A DNA stretch of 64,000 nucleotides from Zoogloea sp. Lineage in GTDB: Bacteria; Pseudomonadota; Gammaproteobacteria; Burkholderiales; Rhodocyclaceae. Position numbers and translations under genes: made by a program. Position 1 is the first letter of the stretch, and each line of letters begins with the position of its first letter. The notes beneath the pieces were generated by a model, which worked only from the letters and a program-made list of their open reading frames with translations, did not search any database and was not told where the DNA came from. The stretch lies in the NCBI RefSeq assembly GCF_030157465.1, contig NZ_JAOAUU010000079.1, forward strand, positions 1 through 64,000, in the 5' to 3' direction. Below, one piece after another: positions 57,288 through 64,000 of the stretch.

Positions 57288-58532
57288 CTATCGTGGCAAT
57301 TGATCCCGCGGCCACAGCACCCACATTTCGCCCTTCTGACGCATCTTGCCGGCCATTGCCCCCGCCTCGGCACCGAAGCCCCAGAAGAAATCCCCGCGCA
57401 CTCCGCCCTTGATCGCGCTGCCGGTATCCTGGGCCAGCATCAGGCGGCGCAGTGGCTGGGAGCTGCTGGGGTGGGTGGTGGAAAGAAAAACCGGCGCCCC
57501 CAGCGGAATGCTGCGCGGGTCCACCGCCATGCTGCGCCCCTCGGTCAGCGGCTGGCCCAGGGCCCCCACCGGCCCGCCGGCCGAACTGGGCGCTTCGCGA
57601 AAGAACACATAGCTCGGGTTGGCATTGAGCATTTCCTGGAGGCGACCGGGATTTGCCCGCGCCCAGCTCTTGATGCCTTCCATCGACGCCTGCTCGACCC
57701 GCAGCTCACCCTTGTCGGCCAGCCAGCGACCGATCGACTGATAGGGATGGCCGTTGGTATCAGCGTAGGCCAGGCGCACCACGCTGCCGTCGGGCAGCTG
57801 CACCCGGCCCGAGCCCTGCACCTGCAGGAAGAACAATTCCACCGCGTCCTCGGCGTAAAGAATGGTCTTGCCGACAAACTTGTCCGCCAGCCGCGCCACG
57901 TCGGCCCGCGAGTAATAGGGCACGACCTTGTTGCCGACCAGCCGGCCGCGCAGGCGCTGCCCCTTCAGATCGGGGAATACATCGCCCATGTCGATGCCGA
58001 GCAGATCGTCCGGTACGCCCAGCACCGGCCACGGATAAGCCTTCGAACGGCTCCGGCTGCCCTTGATCAAGGGCTCGTAATAGCCGGTGACCAGGCCCTC
58101 CCGGCTGCCGTCGGCGTTCACCACCCGCCACGGCGTGAAACGCGACTCGAAGAAAGCACGCGCAGCAGCCGCGCCCGGCCGCTCGCCCACGCCACGCGCC
58201 GCCTCGCACACCGGCTGCCACGCAGCCTGCCTGGCCAGCGCCCGGCACGAGGCGAGAAAAGCCGGCCAGGCCTCGTCGGATGCGTCGCTCCCCCAGCCGG
58301 GCAGATCGGCCCAGGCCGCCTGTTGCAAGGGGCGCGCCAGGGGCTGCGGTGCCGGGGCACCACCTGGAGCAGGCGCGGTAGCCGCCGGGGCGGCAGGTAC
58401 GGCCGGTTTGCAGTTCGGGCACGGCGGCTCACTGACCGGCCGGGGCGCGCTTGCGCAGGCGGCCAGGAGCAGCATCGATGCAAAAACGGGAACGCGGGAC
58501 GGATGAATCCGGGGACGAAAAGTGGGCAACAT
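57288..58532 (-). CDS. mltA: Membrane-bound lytic murein transglycosylase A
   Basis: Outer-membrane lipoprotein that cleaves peptidoglycan glycan strands to 1,6-anhydro products. 414 aa from ATG at 58532; lipobox LAAC, Pro/Ala-rich linker (about 35-75), MltA barrel with GLVTGYYEPLIKGSR, QVQGSGRVQLPDG, and the 3D domain with LMLAQDTGSAIKG and DFFWGFG. The frame runs upstream to 59504 only as a shadow of the opposite-strand ATPase gene. TATACT on the minus strand (58573-58578) is a likely -10. Confidence 0.95.
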   Translation of the reverse strand: MLPTFRPRIHPSRVPVFASMLLLAACASAPRPVSEPPCPNCKPAVPAAPAATAPAPGGAPAPQPLARPLQQAAWADLPGWGSDASDEAWPAFLASCRALARQAAWQPVCEAARGVGERPGAAAARAFFESRFTPWRVVNADGSREGLVTGYYEPLIKGSRSRSKAYPWPVLGVPDDLLGIDMGDVFPDLKGQRLRGRLVGNKVVPYYSRADVARLADKFVGKTILYAEDAVELFFLQVQGSGRVQLPDGSVVRLAYADTNGHPYQSIGRWLADKGELRVEQASMEGIKSWARANPGRLQEMLNANPSYVFFREAPSSAGGPVGALGQPLTEGRSMAVDPRSIPLGAPVFLSTTHPSSSQPLRRLMLAQDTGSAIKGGVRGDFFWGFGAEAGAMAGKMRQKGEMWVLWPRDQLPR

Positions 58533-58618
58533 GGATGGGGTACACTCGCAGCCTGCAATCATTAGCCGCCCGAGTATAACCACCGGCCCGCCGGCCCGGG
58601 CCTGCAAAGGACGCTTCC

Positions 58619-58729
58619 ATGTGGCTGATCGGCCTCGAACTCGGCCTTGTCGCCGTGCTGCTCGCCATCCTTGGCCTGGCACTGCGCAGCCCGAAGAAAA
58701 ACGATACGGATGACTCCCCCCATGACTGA
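58619..58729 (+). CDS. 36-aa single-helix membrane protein
   Basis: The ATG at 58619 starts MWLIGLELGLVAVLLAILG, a TM helix of about 20 residues, followed by LRSPKKNDTDD and a stop at 58729. It overlaps the ATPase gene start by eight bases, suggesting coupled translation. A purine-rich GCAAAGGACG lies upstream as ribosome binding site. It may be the membrane anchor or partner of the ATPase. Function unknown. Confidence 0.65.
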   Translation: MWLIGLELGLVAVLLAILGLALRSPKKNDTDDSPHD

Positions 58730-59585
58730 CCTGACCCCGCTCCTCGCCCGCGCCGAGCGCCTGCTCGAACGCCTCGAACGCCTCCTCCCGGCCGAAGCCG
58801 CCGCCCCAGACTGGGCCGCCTCGACCGCCTTCCGCTGGCGTCGCAAGCACAACGCGGTGGCCCTGGTGCCGGTGCTGCGCCCCCACCAGATCCGCCTCGA
58901 CGACCTGCAGGACATCGACGAGAAGAAGGCACGCATCGTTGCCAACACCCGCCAGTTCCTGGCCGGCAAACGCGCCAACAACGTGCTTCTGACCGGCGCC
59001 CGCGGCACCGGAAAATCCTCGCTGGTTAAGGCCCTGCTCAATGAGTTCGCCGCCGACGGCCTGCGCCTCATCGAAGTGGACAAGGACGACCTGATCGATC
59101 TGCCCGACATCGTCGACCTGCTCGAAGGCCGCCCGGAACACTTCATCCTGTTCACCGACGATCTGTCCTTCGAAGACGGCGAGCCGGCCTACAAGGCGCT
59201 CAAGAGCGTGCTCGACGGCTCCCTCGCCGCCGTGCCGGACAACGTGCTGATCTACGCCACGTCCAACCGCCGCCACCTGATGCCCGAATACTTCGACGAG
59301 AACGCGGCCACCAAACACAAGGACGGCGAGGTTCACCCCGCCGAGGCCGTGGAAGAAAAAATCTCGCTCTCCGAACGCTTCGGCCTGTGGATTTCCTTCT
59401 ACCCCTTCAGCCAGGACGAATACCTGGCGGTGGTCAATCACTGGCTGGGCGAATTCGGCGTCCCCCTTGACGCGGCCGCCAACGCCCGCGGCGAAGCCCT
59501 GCAATGGGCGCTGCTGCGCGGCTCCCGCAGTGGCCGGGTAGCCTGGCAGTTCGCCCGCGACTACGCCGGACGGTTCGAGGCATGA
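58722..59585 (+). CDS. AAA ATPase, DUF815 family
   Basis: 287 aa. N-terminal helical part rich in Leu/Arg (about 1-60), Walker A LLTGARGTGKSSLVKAL (about 88-104), Walker B FILFTDDLSFED (about 141-152), sensor region NVLIYATSNRRHLMP. DUF815 proteins are predicted MoxR/AAA-like ATPases of unknown role. The ATG at 58722 was chosen; an in-frame ATG at 58710 would add four residues. Overlaps the Nudix-ThiE gene (ATGA). Confidence 0.87.
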   Translation: MTDLTPLLARAERLLERLERLLPAEAAAPDWAASTAFRWRRKHNAVALVPVLRPHQIRLDDLQDIDEKKARIVANTRQFLAGKRANNVLLTGARGTGKSSLVKALLNEFAADGLRLIEVDKDDLIDLPDIVDLLEGRPEHFILFTDDLSFEDGEPAYKALKSVLDGSLAAVPDNVLIYATSNRRHLMPEYFDENAATKHKDGEVHPAEAVEEKISLSERFGLWISFYPFSQDEYLAVVNHWLGEFGVPLDAAANARGEALQWALLRGSRSGRVAWQFARDYAGRFEA

Positions 59586-60532
59586 GCGCGGCGCAAAGAA
59601 AAATCGTCCACGTGGCTGCCGCGGTGATTACCCGTCCGGATGGCAGCTTTTTGCTCGGCCAGCGCGCGCCCGACACCTTCTACCCCGGCTATTGGGAATT
59701 TCCCGGCGGCAAGGTCGAAGCGGGTGAAACCCCGCGGGCGGCGCTCATCCGCGAACTCGACGAAGAGCTCGGCATGGACGTGGAAGCGGCCTACCCGTGG
59801 ATCACCCGCGAACACGTTTATGAGCACGCCCACGTCAGCCTGCATTTTTTCGAGGTGCCGGCCTGGAAGGGCGAAATCCGCGACCACGTGCATGCGGCCC
59901 TGAGCTGGCAGCGCGCCGACGCAATGACGGTGGAGCCGATGCTTCCGGCCAATGGCCCCATCCTCAAGGCCCTGCGCCTGCCGCGCACGATGGGGATCAC
60001 CCACGCCGGCGAGATCGGCGTCGCCGCCCAGCTGGCCCGCCTCGACACCGCGCTGGCCGGCGGACTGCGCCTCGTGCAGATCCGCGAAGCGGGCCTGGCG
60101 GCAGACGAGCGCACCGCCTTCGCCGAAGCCGTCGTGCTGCGCTGCCGTGCCGTCGGCGCCCTTGTGGTGGTCAATGACGACATGGAGCTGGCCCGCCGCA
60201 CCAGGGCCGACGGCCTTCACCTGCCGGCCTGCCGGCTGGCGGCGCTGGATGAACGGCCGGATTTCGAGTGGGTGGGTGCGTCGTGCCACAACCGGGCCGA
60301 ACTGGAAAAAGCCGCCGCCCTCGGGTTCGATTACGCCGTGCTCGGCAACGTCAAGCCAACCCTCAGCCACCCCGAACGGGCGCCACTGGGCTGGGAGGCT
60401 TTCGCCGGGATGATCGGCCAGCTGCCACTGCCGGTTCTTGCACTGGGCGGGCTTGCCGCAAGCGATCTCACCGACGCCAAAACGGCTGGCGCTCACGGCA
60501 TCGCGGCGATCCGGTCGATCTGGCAGGGCTGA
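59582..60532 (+). CDS. Nudix hydrolase (MutT-like) fused to a ThiE-like domain
   Basis: 316 aa. Residues about 8-130 form a MutT-type Nudix domain with a complete Nudix box GKVEAGETPRAALIRELDEE. Residues about 135-315 resemble thiamine-phosphate synthase (TIM barrel): RLVQIREAGL, VVVNDDMELA, ADGLHLP, GASCHN, YAVLGNVKPTLSHP, LALGGL. MutT domains of this type hydrolyse 8-oxo-dGTP. This fusion occurs in many proteobacteria; the role of the ThiE part is uncertain. ATGA overlap with the ATPase gene. Confidence 0.93.
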   Translation: MSAAQRKIVHVAAAVITRPDGSFLLGQRAPDTFYPGYWEFPGGKVEAGETPRAALIRELDEELGMDVEAAYPWITREHVYEHAHVSLHFFEVPAWKGEIRDHVHAALSWQRADAMTVEPMLPANGPILKALRLPRTMGITHAGEIGVAAQLARLDTALAGGLRLVQIREAGLAADERTAFAEAVVLRCRAVGALVVVNDDMELARRTRADGLHLPACRLAALDERPDFEWVGASCHNRAELEKAAALGFDYAVLGNVKPTLSHPERAPLGWEAFAGMIGQLPLPVLALGGLAASDLTDAKTAGAHGIAAIRSIWQG

Positions 60533-60538
60533 CAAAAG

Positions 60539-60575
60539 AAAAGCGCCTGGCCGTTTCATGCGGCGAGGCGCTTTT
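60539..60575. terminator. Bidirectional terminator between the Nudix-ThiE gene and yacG
   Basis: AAAAGCGCCT pairs perfectly with AGGCGCTTTT, with a partly paired inner loop. The A and T runs allow use in both directions by the converging genes. Confidence 0.88.
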
Positions 60576-60606
60576 CAGCTGAAATGCAGCTGAAATCCGG
60601 CGGGTG

Positions 60607-60813
60607 CTAATGCGGCCCCGAGGCCAGCGGATCGCTTTCGTTGTCGAGAGGCGCTTCGCCCGCCACCCGGTACTGGTCGGTGGCCCAGGCACCCAGATCG
60701 ATCAAACGACAGCGATCGGAACAAAACGGCCGATAGGGGCTTTGCGGCCCCCATTCGACGCCGGAGCCGCAAGTCGGGCACTTGACCACACGGGGTTTTG
60801 CCGGAGTTTCCAT
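60607..60813 (-). CDS. yacG: DNA gyrase inhibitor YacG
   Basis: 68-aa zinc protein: CPTCG (Cys 12 and 15) and [15 protein letters not shown], the four-cysteine YacG signature. YacG binds GyrB and blocks DNA binding by gyrase. The ATG overlaps the zapD stop (TGATG). Same coaE-zapD-yacG neighbourhood as in E. coli. Confidence 0.95.
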   Translation of the reverse strand: METPAKPRVVKCPTCGSGVEWGPQSPYRPFCSDRCRLIDLGAWATDQYRVAGEAPLDNESDPLASGPH

Positions 60814-61568
60814 CACAGATTGCAGAAAGTCAGTTCGAAGGGCACGTCCACGTCCACCTGCCCCGGGCGGGTCACGGTTTCGGCGTTCATGAAGCGGACG
60901 TTGAGGGCGTACTTGTTGGCGCTGGTTTCCGGCACGCACATGGCGCTGCCGTTGAGGCGGATGCGGATCATCTGCACCGTGCGCCCCCCCATCGTCTGCT
61001 GGAAGGCACCGCGCACGGCAAGCAGGGTTTCCGGCCGGCCGCTGGCGCGCAGGAGTCGCAGCACGATGGCCAGGCCGTCACGGATCGGCAGCAGCGGCTG
61101 AACCCAGGCCATCAAGTCACGGCGACGCAGTTCCACGTCACGGTTGAGCCAATGATGATAGGACGGCAGGTCGAACTCGCAGGCGCCGCCGGGAATCGCC
61201 GCGCGACTGCGGATGTTCATCAGCCACTCGTTCTCGCGCAGGTATTGCCCGGTCTTGCCCGCCATGGCGAGCAGGGAGGCCGAGGCCTGCTCGATTTCGT
61301 AGAGCGCGCCGGACAGGGCCTCTTCGGAAATCTGCGGATTGTTGCGGAAGGACAGCAAAATCTGGCGCTGGCGTTCGAGTTCCTGGACCAGGTCGACCTT
61401 GAGGTCGGCGCGGCTCGCTACTTCGAGGATTTCGAACAGGGTGACGAGGGCGACATGGTGTTCGAGAGAGCCTTCCGCCCGAACAAAATGCATGACCTTT
61501 TCGAAAAGGTCTTCCAGCCGGAGTAGCGTGCGGATCCTCTCGTTGAGCGGATATTCGTAGGTGATCAC
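60813..61568 (-). CDS. zapD: Cell division protein ZapD
   Basis: 251-aa DUF1342 protein that cross-links FtsZ filaments through their C-terminal peptide. [19 protein letters not shown] near the start is diagnostic, and SYHHWLN and a beta-rich C-terminus follow. Start GTG at 61568; its ribosome binding site is weak. It may be co-transcribed with coaE upstream (54 bp gap). Confidence 0.95.
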   Translation of the reverse strand: MITYEYPLNERIRTLLRLEDLFEKVMHFVRAEGSLEHHVALVTLFEILEVASRADLKVDLVQELERQRQILLSFRNNPQISEEALSGALYEIEQASASLLAMAGKTGQYLRENEWLMNIRSRAAIPGGACEFDLPSYHHWLNRDVELRRRDLMAWVQPLLPIRDGLAIVLRLLRASGRPETLLAVRGAFQQTMGGRTVQMIRIRLNGSAMCVPETSANKYALNVRFMNAETVTRPGQVDVDVPFELTFCNL

Positions 61569-61622
61569 GCGCGCGCCTGAATGAGGGGTGGGAATGTGTC
61601 GGTCTAACCGGCGCGAATCATA

Positions 61623-62258
61623 TCACACGCCCCCCGCCCGCGCCGCGAGCTCAAGGTAGCCCCGGTGCAAGGCAGCGACCTGCTCCTGCAGCTGCGCATG
61701 GCTGCCGCTGTTATCCACCACGTCGTCAGCGGCGGCCAGGCGCACGGCACGACTGGCCTGGACGGCCATGATGGCACGCACCTGGCTTTCCTCCAGCCCG
61801 CTCCGGAGCATCACCCGCGCCACCTGGACCTCCTCGGGACAATCGACGACACACAGGCGCGCAACCCGCTTGCGGTAGCTGCCGGATTCGACCAGCAGCG
61901 GCACCACCAGCATCACGTAAGGCGCCTCGGCCAAAAGGCACAGGCGCTCGCTTTCGCTACGGATCATCGGGTGCAGGATGGCTTCCAGGCGCTGGCGGAC
62001 AGCCGGGTCTTCGAAGGCCAGCGCACGCATGGCAGGGCGATTGAGGGAACCGTCGGCGGCCACCACTCCGCTACCAAAAGCCGCCTCGACCGCCCCCATC
62101 GCGGCACCACCGGGCGCGGTGAGCCGGTGGGCGATCAGGTCTGTGTCGACGATGGCGGCGCCCATCTCGCCGAAGAGATCGGCTGCGGCACTCTTGCCGC
62201 TACCGATACCGCCGGTCAGGCCGACAACGAAGGGAGACTTGCTCGATGAAGCGGTCAT
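61623..62258 (-). CDS. coaE: Dephospho-CoA kinase
   Basis: Last step of coenzyme A synthesis. 211 aa; P-loop [25 protein letters not shown], and [11 protein letters not shown] are family marks. The ATG at 62258 overlaps the SPOR gene's stop (ATGA); a start at 62267 would add three residues. Confidence 0.96.
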   Translation of the reverse strand: MTASSSKSPFVVGLTGGIGSGKSAAADLFGEMGAAIVDTDLIAHRLTAPGGAAMGAVEAAFGSGVVAADGSLNRPAMRALAFEDPAVRQRLEAILHPMIRSESERLCLLAEAPYVMLVVPLLVESGSYRKRVARLCVVDCPEEVQVARVMLRSGLEESQVRAIMAVQASRAVRLAAADDVVDNSGSHAQLQEQVAALHRGYLELAARAGGV

Positions 62259-63010
62259 GGGGCGCATTCGAAGCGGCTGGCGCCGCGCATGTTTTCGGAA
62301 AGATCGCTGGCGAGGGAAGACAGGCTGTCGCTCGGCCCACGCACTTCCACGCGCAGCGCGCCCGCCCCGCGGGTGGCGATCTGGGCACTGCGCACGCCCC
62401 GGCCCTTCAGCGCATCCAGCTGGCGCCCGGCAGCCACTTCGCTCTTGAAGAGTCCGAGGGAAATGGCGTACTGGTTCTGGCCGGCATCCTGGACGATGAA
62501 CAGATCCGCCACGCCCAGGCTGCGCAGTTCAGCCGCCTTGCGCTCGGCGCCCTCCTTGGTTCCCAGCGACGGGATGTGCACCCACCAGGACGAAGGTGCG
62601 CCACTGCGGCTCTCGGCGATCCGGAAGCCGGTACCGGCCTTGGCGATTCGCGCCGAAAGCTCGGCCGCCTGCTCCGAACTGAGGCCGCCAAAGGCCACAC
62701 AAGCCGGCGGTGCGGCCTCAGGGGCTGGCGCGACAGGTGCGGGGACAGGTGCCGGTGCGGCGGGTTTCCCGGCATCGGCAACGGGCACGGACGGCGGCAC
62801 AGATTCGGCCAGCGGCGCGGGCGCCACCACGGGCTGAGCCACTGGATGGGGCAGCTCGACCACCAGGCGGATTTTTTCCGGATTGAGCTGGTTGCTCAGC
62901 CGCTCGGGTTCCCCATGGGAAACGCTGCCGCCGAGCCAACCCTTCCAGATGGCCAGGGCAAGGATATTGGCAAAAACCAGGGCGATGACTGCTACACGTA
63001 AAGAGGCCAT
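62255..63010 (-). CDS. SPOR-domain membrane protein
   Basis: 251 aa: one N-terminal TM helix (about 5-25), Pro/Ala-rich periplasmic linker (about 50-105), and a C-terminal SPOR-like domain (about 140-215: [39 protein letters not shown]). SPOR domains bind denuded septal glycan, so a division-site role is likely. It lies between coaX and coaE on the same strand. Confidence 0.83.
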   Translation of the reverse strand: MASLRVAVIALVFANILALAIWKGWLGGSVSHGEPERLSNQLNPEKIRLVVELPHPVAQPVVAPAPLAESVPPSVPVADAGKPAAPAPVPAPVAPAPEAAPPACVAFGGLSSEQAAELSARIAKAGTGFRIAESRSGAPSSWWVHIPSLGTKEGAERKAAELRSLGVADLFIVQDAGQNQYAISLGLFKSEVAAGRQLDALKGRGVRSAQIATRGAGALRVEVRGPSDSLSSLASDLSENMRGASRFECAP

Positions 63011-63083
63011 GTCCGCAAGACTAACCCATCACGATCGACGGGAAAAGGCACCGAATGCCCGCGAGGCAGGCCGAAACGCTAGG

Positions 63084-63803
63084 TCACAAATCGTTGAGCA
63101 TACGGGCAAGCCCTTCGAGCACCAGGTTGTCGACGACCCGGTGGGGACATTCGAGGTGCGGCGCCAGGCTTGCGGCAGCCCCGCCGTTAAGCAGGCACAG
63201 CGCGCCCTCCCCGGCCGCCACCAGCCGGAACATGCGCTCGATGGCCCCGAGCTGGGCGTGCAGGCATCCGGTGACGATGGCGTCGGCGGTACGCCGCGGG
63301 GTCTGCTCGAAACGGCCGTCGGCAAAGGGCAGCTGAGCCGTGTCGCGGGCCAGGGACATGCGCATCAGATCGAGGCCCGGCAGGATCGCTCCACCCTGGA
63401 AAACACCGTGGGCGTCGAGGACATCGGCGGTGGTGGCGGTACCGGACGTCACCACCAGCGCCGCCCCGGCGTGCAGGGCGCGAGCCCCGACCAGCGCGGC
63501 CCAGCGATCGGCGCCGAGGCGAGCCGGATCGAGATAGCTGTTACGCACGCCAAAACCTTCCGGATGCGACTTGATCCATTCAGCCGCCAGCCCGCGGGCG
63601 GCCATGAAGGCCGTGATCCGCCCACCGACCGCCGGCCCCGCCACATTGGCGCCGAGCATGCGGCGAATCGGGCCAAGCCCGGCGAGCACATCGGCAAAAC
63701 CATCGAGCGCGGTGAGCAGCACCGCGCCCTGGGCATGCCAGCCGGCGTCGTCGTGCAGGCCCCATTTCAGGCGTGTGTTGCCTGCGTCAAGCAACAAATC
63801 CAT
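63084..63803 (-). CDS. coaX: Type III pantothenate kinase
   Basis: First step of coenzyme A synthesis. 239 aa, ASKHA fold: DAGNTRLKWG, GADRWAALVGAR, SGTATTADVLD and GGAILPGLDLM. This family is feedback-insensitive to CoA and potassium-dependent. ATG shares one base with the birA stop (TGATG). Confidence 0.95.
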   Translation of the reverse strand: MDLLLDAGNTRLKWGLHDDAGWHAQGAVLLTALDGFADVLAGLGPIRRMLGANVAGPAVGGRITAFMAARGLAAEWIKSHPEGFGVRNSYLDPARLGADRWAALVGARALHAGAALVVTSGTATTADVLDAHGVFQGGAILPGLDLMRMSLARDTAQLPFADGRFEQTPRRTADAIVTGCLHAQLGAIERMFRLVAAGEGALCLLNGGAAASLAPHLECPHRVVDNLVLEGLARMLNDL

Positions 63804-64000
63804 CAGGCCAACCTCAGGGAAACGTCGCCGGAAAGCACCCGGCGCAAGCCCTCCGGCGTTTGCAGCAGCAGGGCGCCGTCGTCATCGACGCCGACACAGG
63901 TGCCGGTCAGTTCATGCGCCTCGCCAAGGATGCGCACCGGCAGATCGGCAAAGGCGTTGCGCTGCTGCCAGGCACCGCGCAGGGCGGTGAATCCGGCGCT
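63803..64000 (-). CDS. birA: Biotin--protein ligase BirA, C-terminal fragment
   Basis: The last 65 codons of a gene cut by the window edge. The fragment includes a W-QQRNAFADLPVRI segment and GVDDDGALLLQTPEGLRRV, the C-terminal SH3-like domain of BirA. birA-coaX adjacency is common in betaproteobacteria and supports the call. Confidence 0.88.
   Translation of the reverse strand, partial: SAGFTALRGAWQQRNAFADLPVRILGEAHELTGTCVGVDDDGALLLQTPEGLRRVLSGDVSLRLA

Noticed and set aside
58533-59504. Upstream extension of mltA
   Set aside because: Antisense to the DUF815 ATPase; the lipoprotein signal starts at 58532.

Overview
The window reads as a contiguous piece of a GC-rich betaproteobacterial chromosome. 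Rhodocyclales (Zoogloea/Thauera/Dechloromonas relatives) is my inference. It rests on an E. coli-like division and cell-wall cluster, PriB between S6 and S18, a PEP-CTERM protein behind a sigma-54 promoter, MSHA-type pilus genes, and an acetate-type symporter/sensor cluster. I saw no insertion sequence, prophage, integrase or CRISPR array.

Layout, left to right. 1-3240: dnaB, rplI, rpsR, priB and rpsF on the minus strand, then tRNA-Ser(GGA), each with visible promoter or terminator signals. 3295-14995, all minus: an acetate module read in transcription order as acs, a 63-aa membrane protein, a symporter-histidine kinase, a lone receiver, a membrane PAS/degenerate-kinase/DnaQ-exonuclease fusion, a CBS-DUF294 nucleotidyltransferase, and the small and large symporter subunits. 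15355-23371, plus: six tightly overlapping MSHA-type type IV pilus assembly genes with no pilin gene. 23704-24519: a PEP-CTERM exoprotein with a near-consensus sigma-54 promoter and a strong terminator. 24835-27298: two FtsX-type permeases without an ATPase. 27318-33711: argJ, an HDOD-GAF protein, secA, dciA and a small membrane protein.

33722-51740, minus: a complete dcw cluster, transcribed mraZ-rsmH-ftsL-ftsI-murE-murF-mraY-murD-ftsW-murG-murC-ddl-ftsQ-ftsA-ftsZ-lpxC, with most genes overlapping by 1-4 bases or more. mraZ is preceded by four 10-bp-spaced MraZ-type repeats next to a promoter. ftsZ has its own candidate promoter inside an inverted repeat, and its own terminator before lpxC.

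52093-64000: rnpB, small envelope proteins, a UbiH-type monooxygenase, dsbC, a degenerate EAL protein, mltA, an AAA ATPase (DUF815), a Nudix-ThiE fusion, yacG, zapD, coaE, a SPOR protein, coaX and the 3' end of birA.

The most unusual content is the acetate module. A predicted nucleotidyltransferase and a 3'-5' exonuclease fused to a membrane pseudokinase lie between a sensor kinase and its putative transporter, and no DNA-binding output protein is present. Next in interest are the sigma-54/PEP-CTERM unit and the operator-like structures at mraZ and ftsZ.
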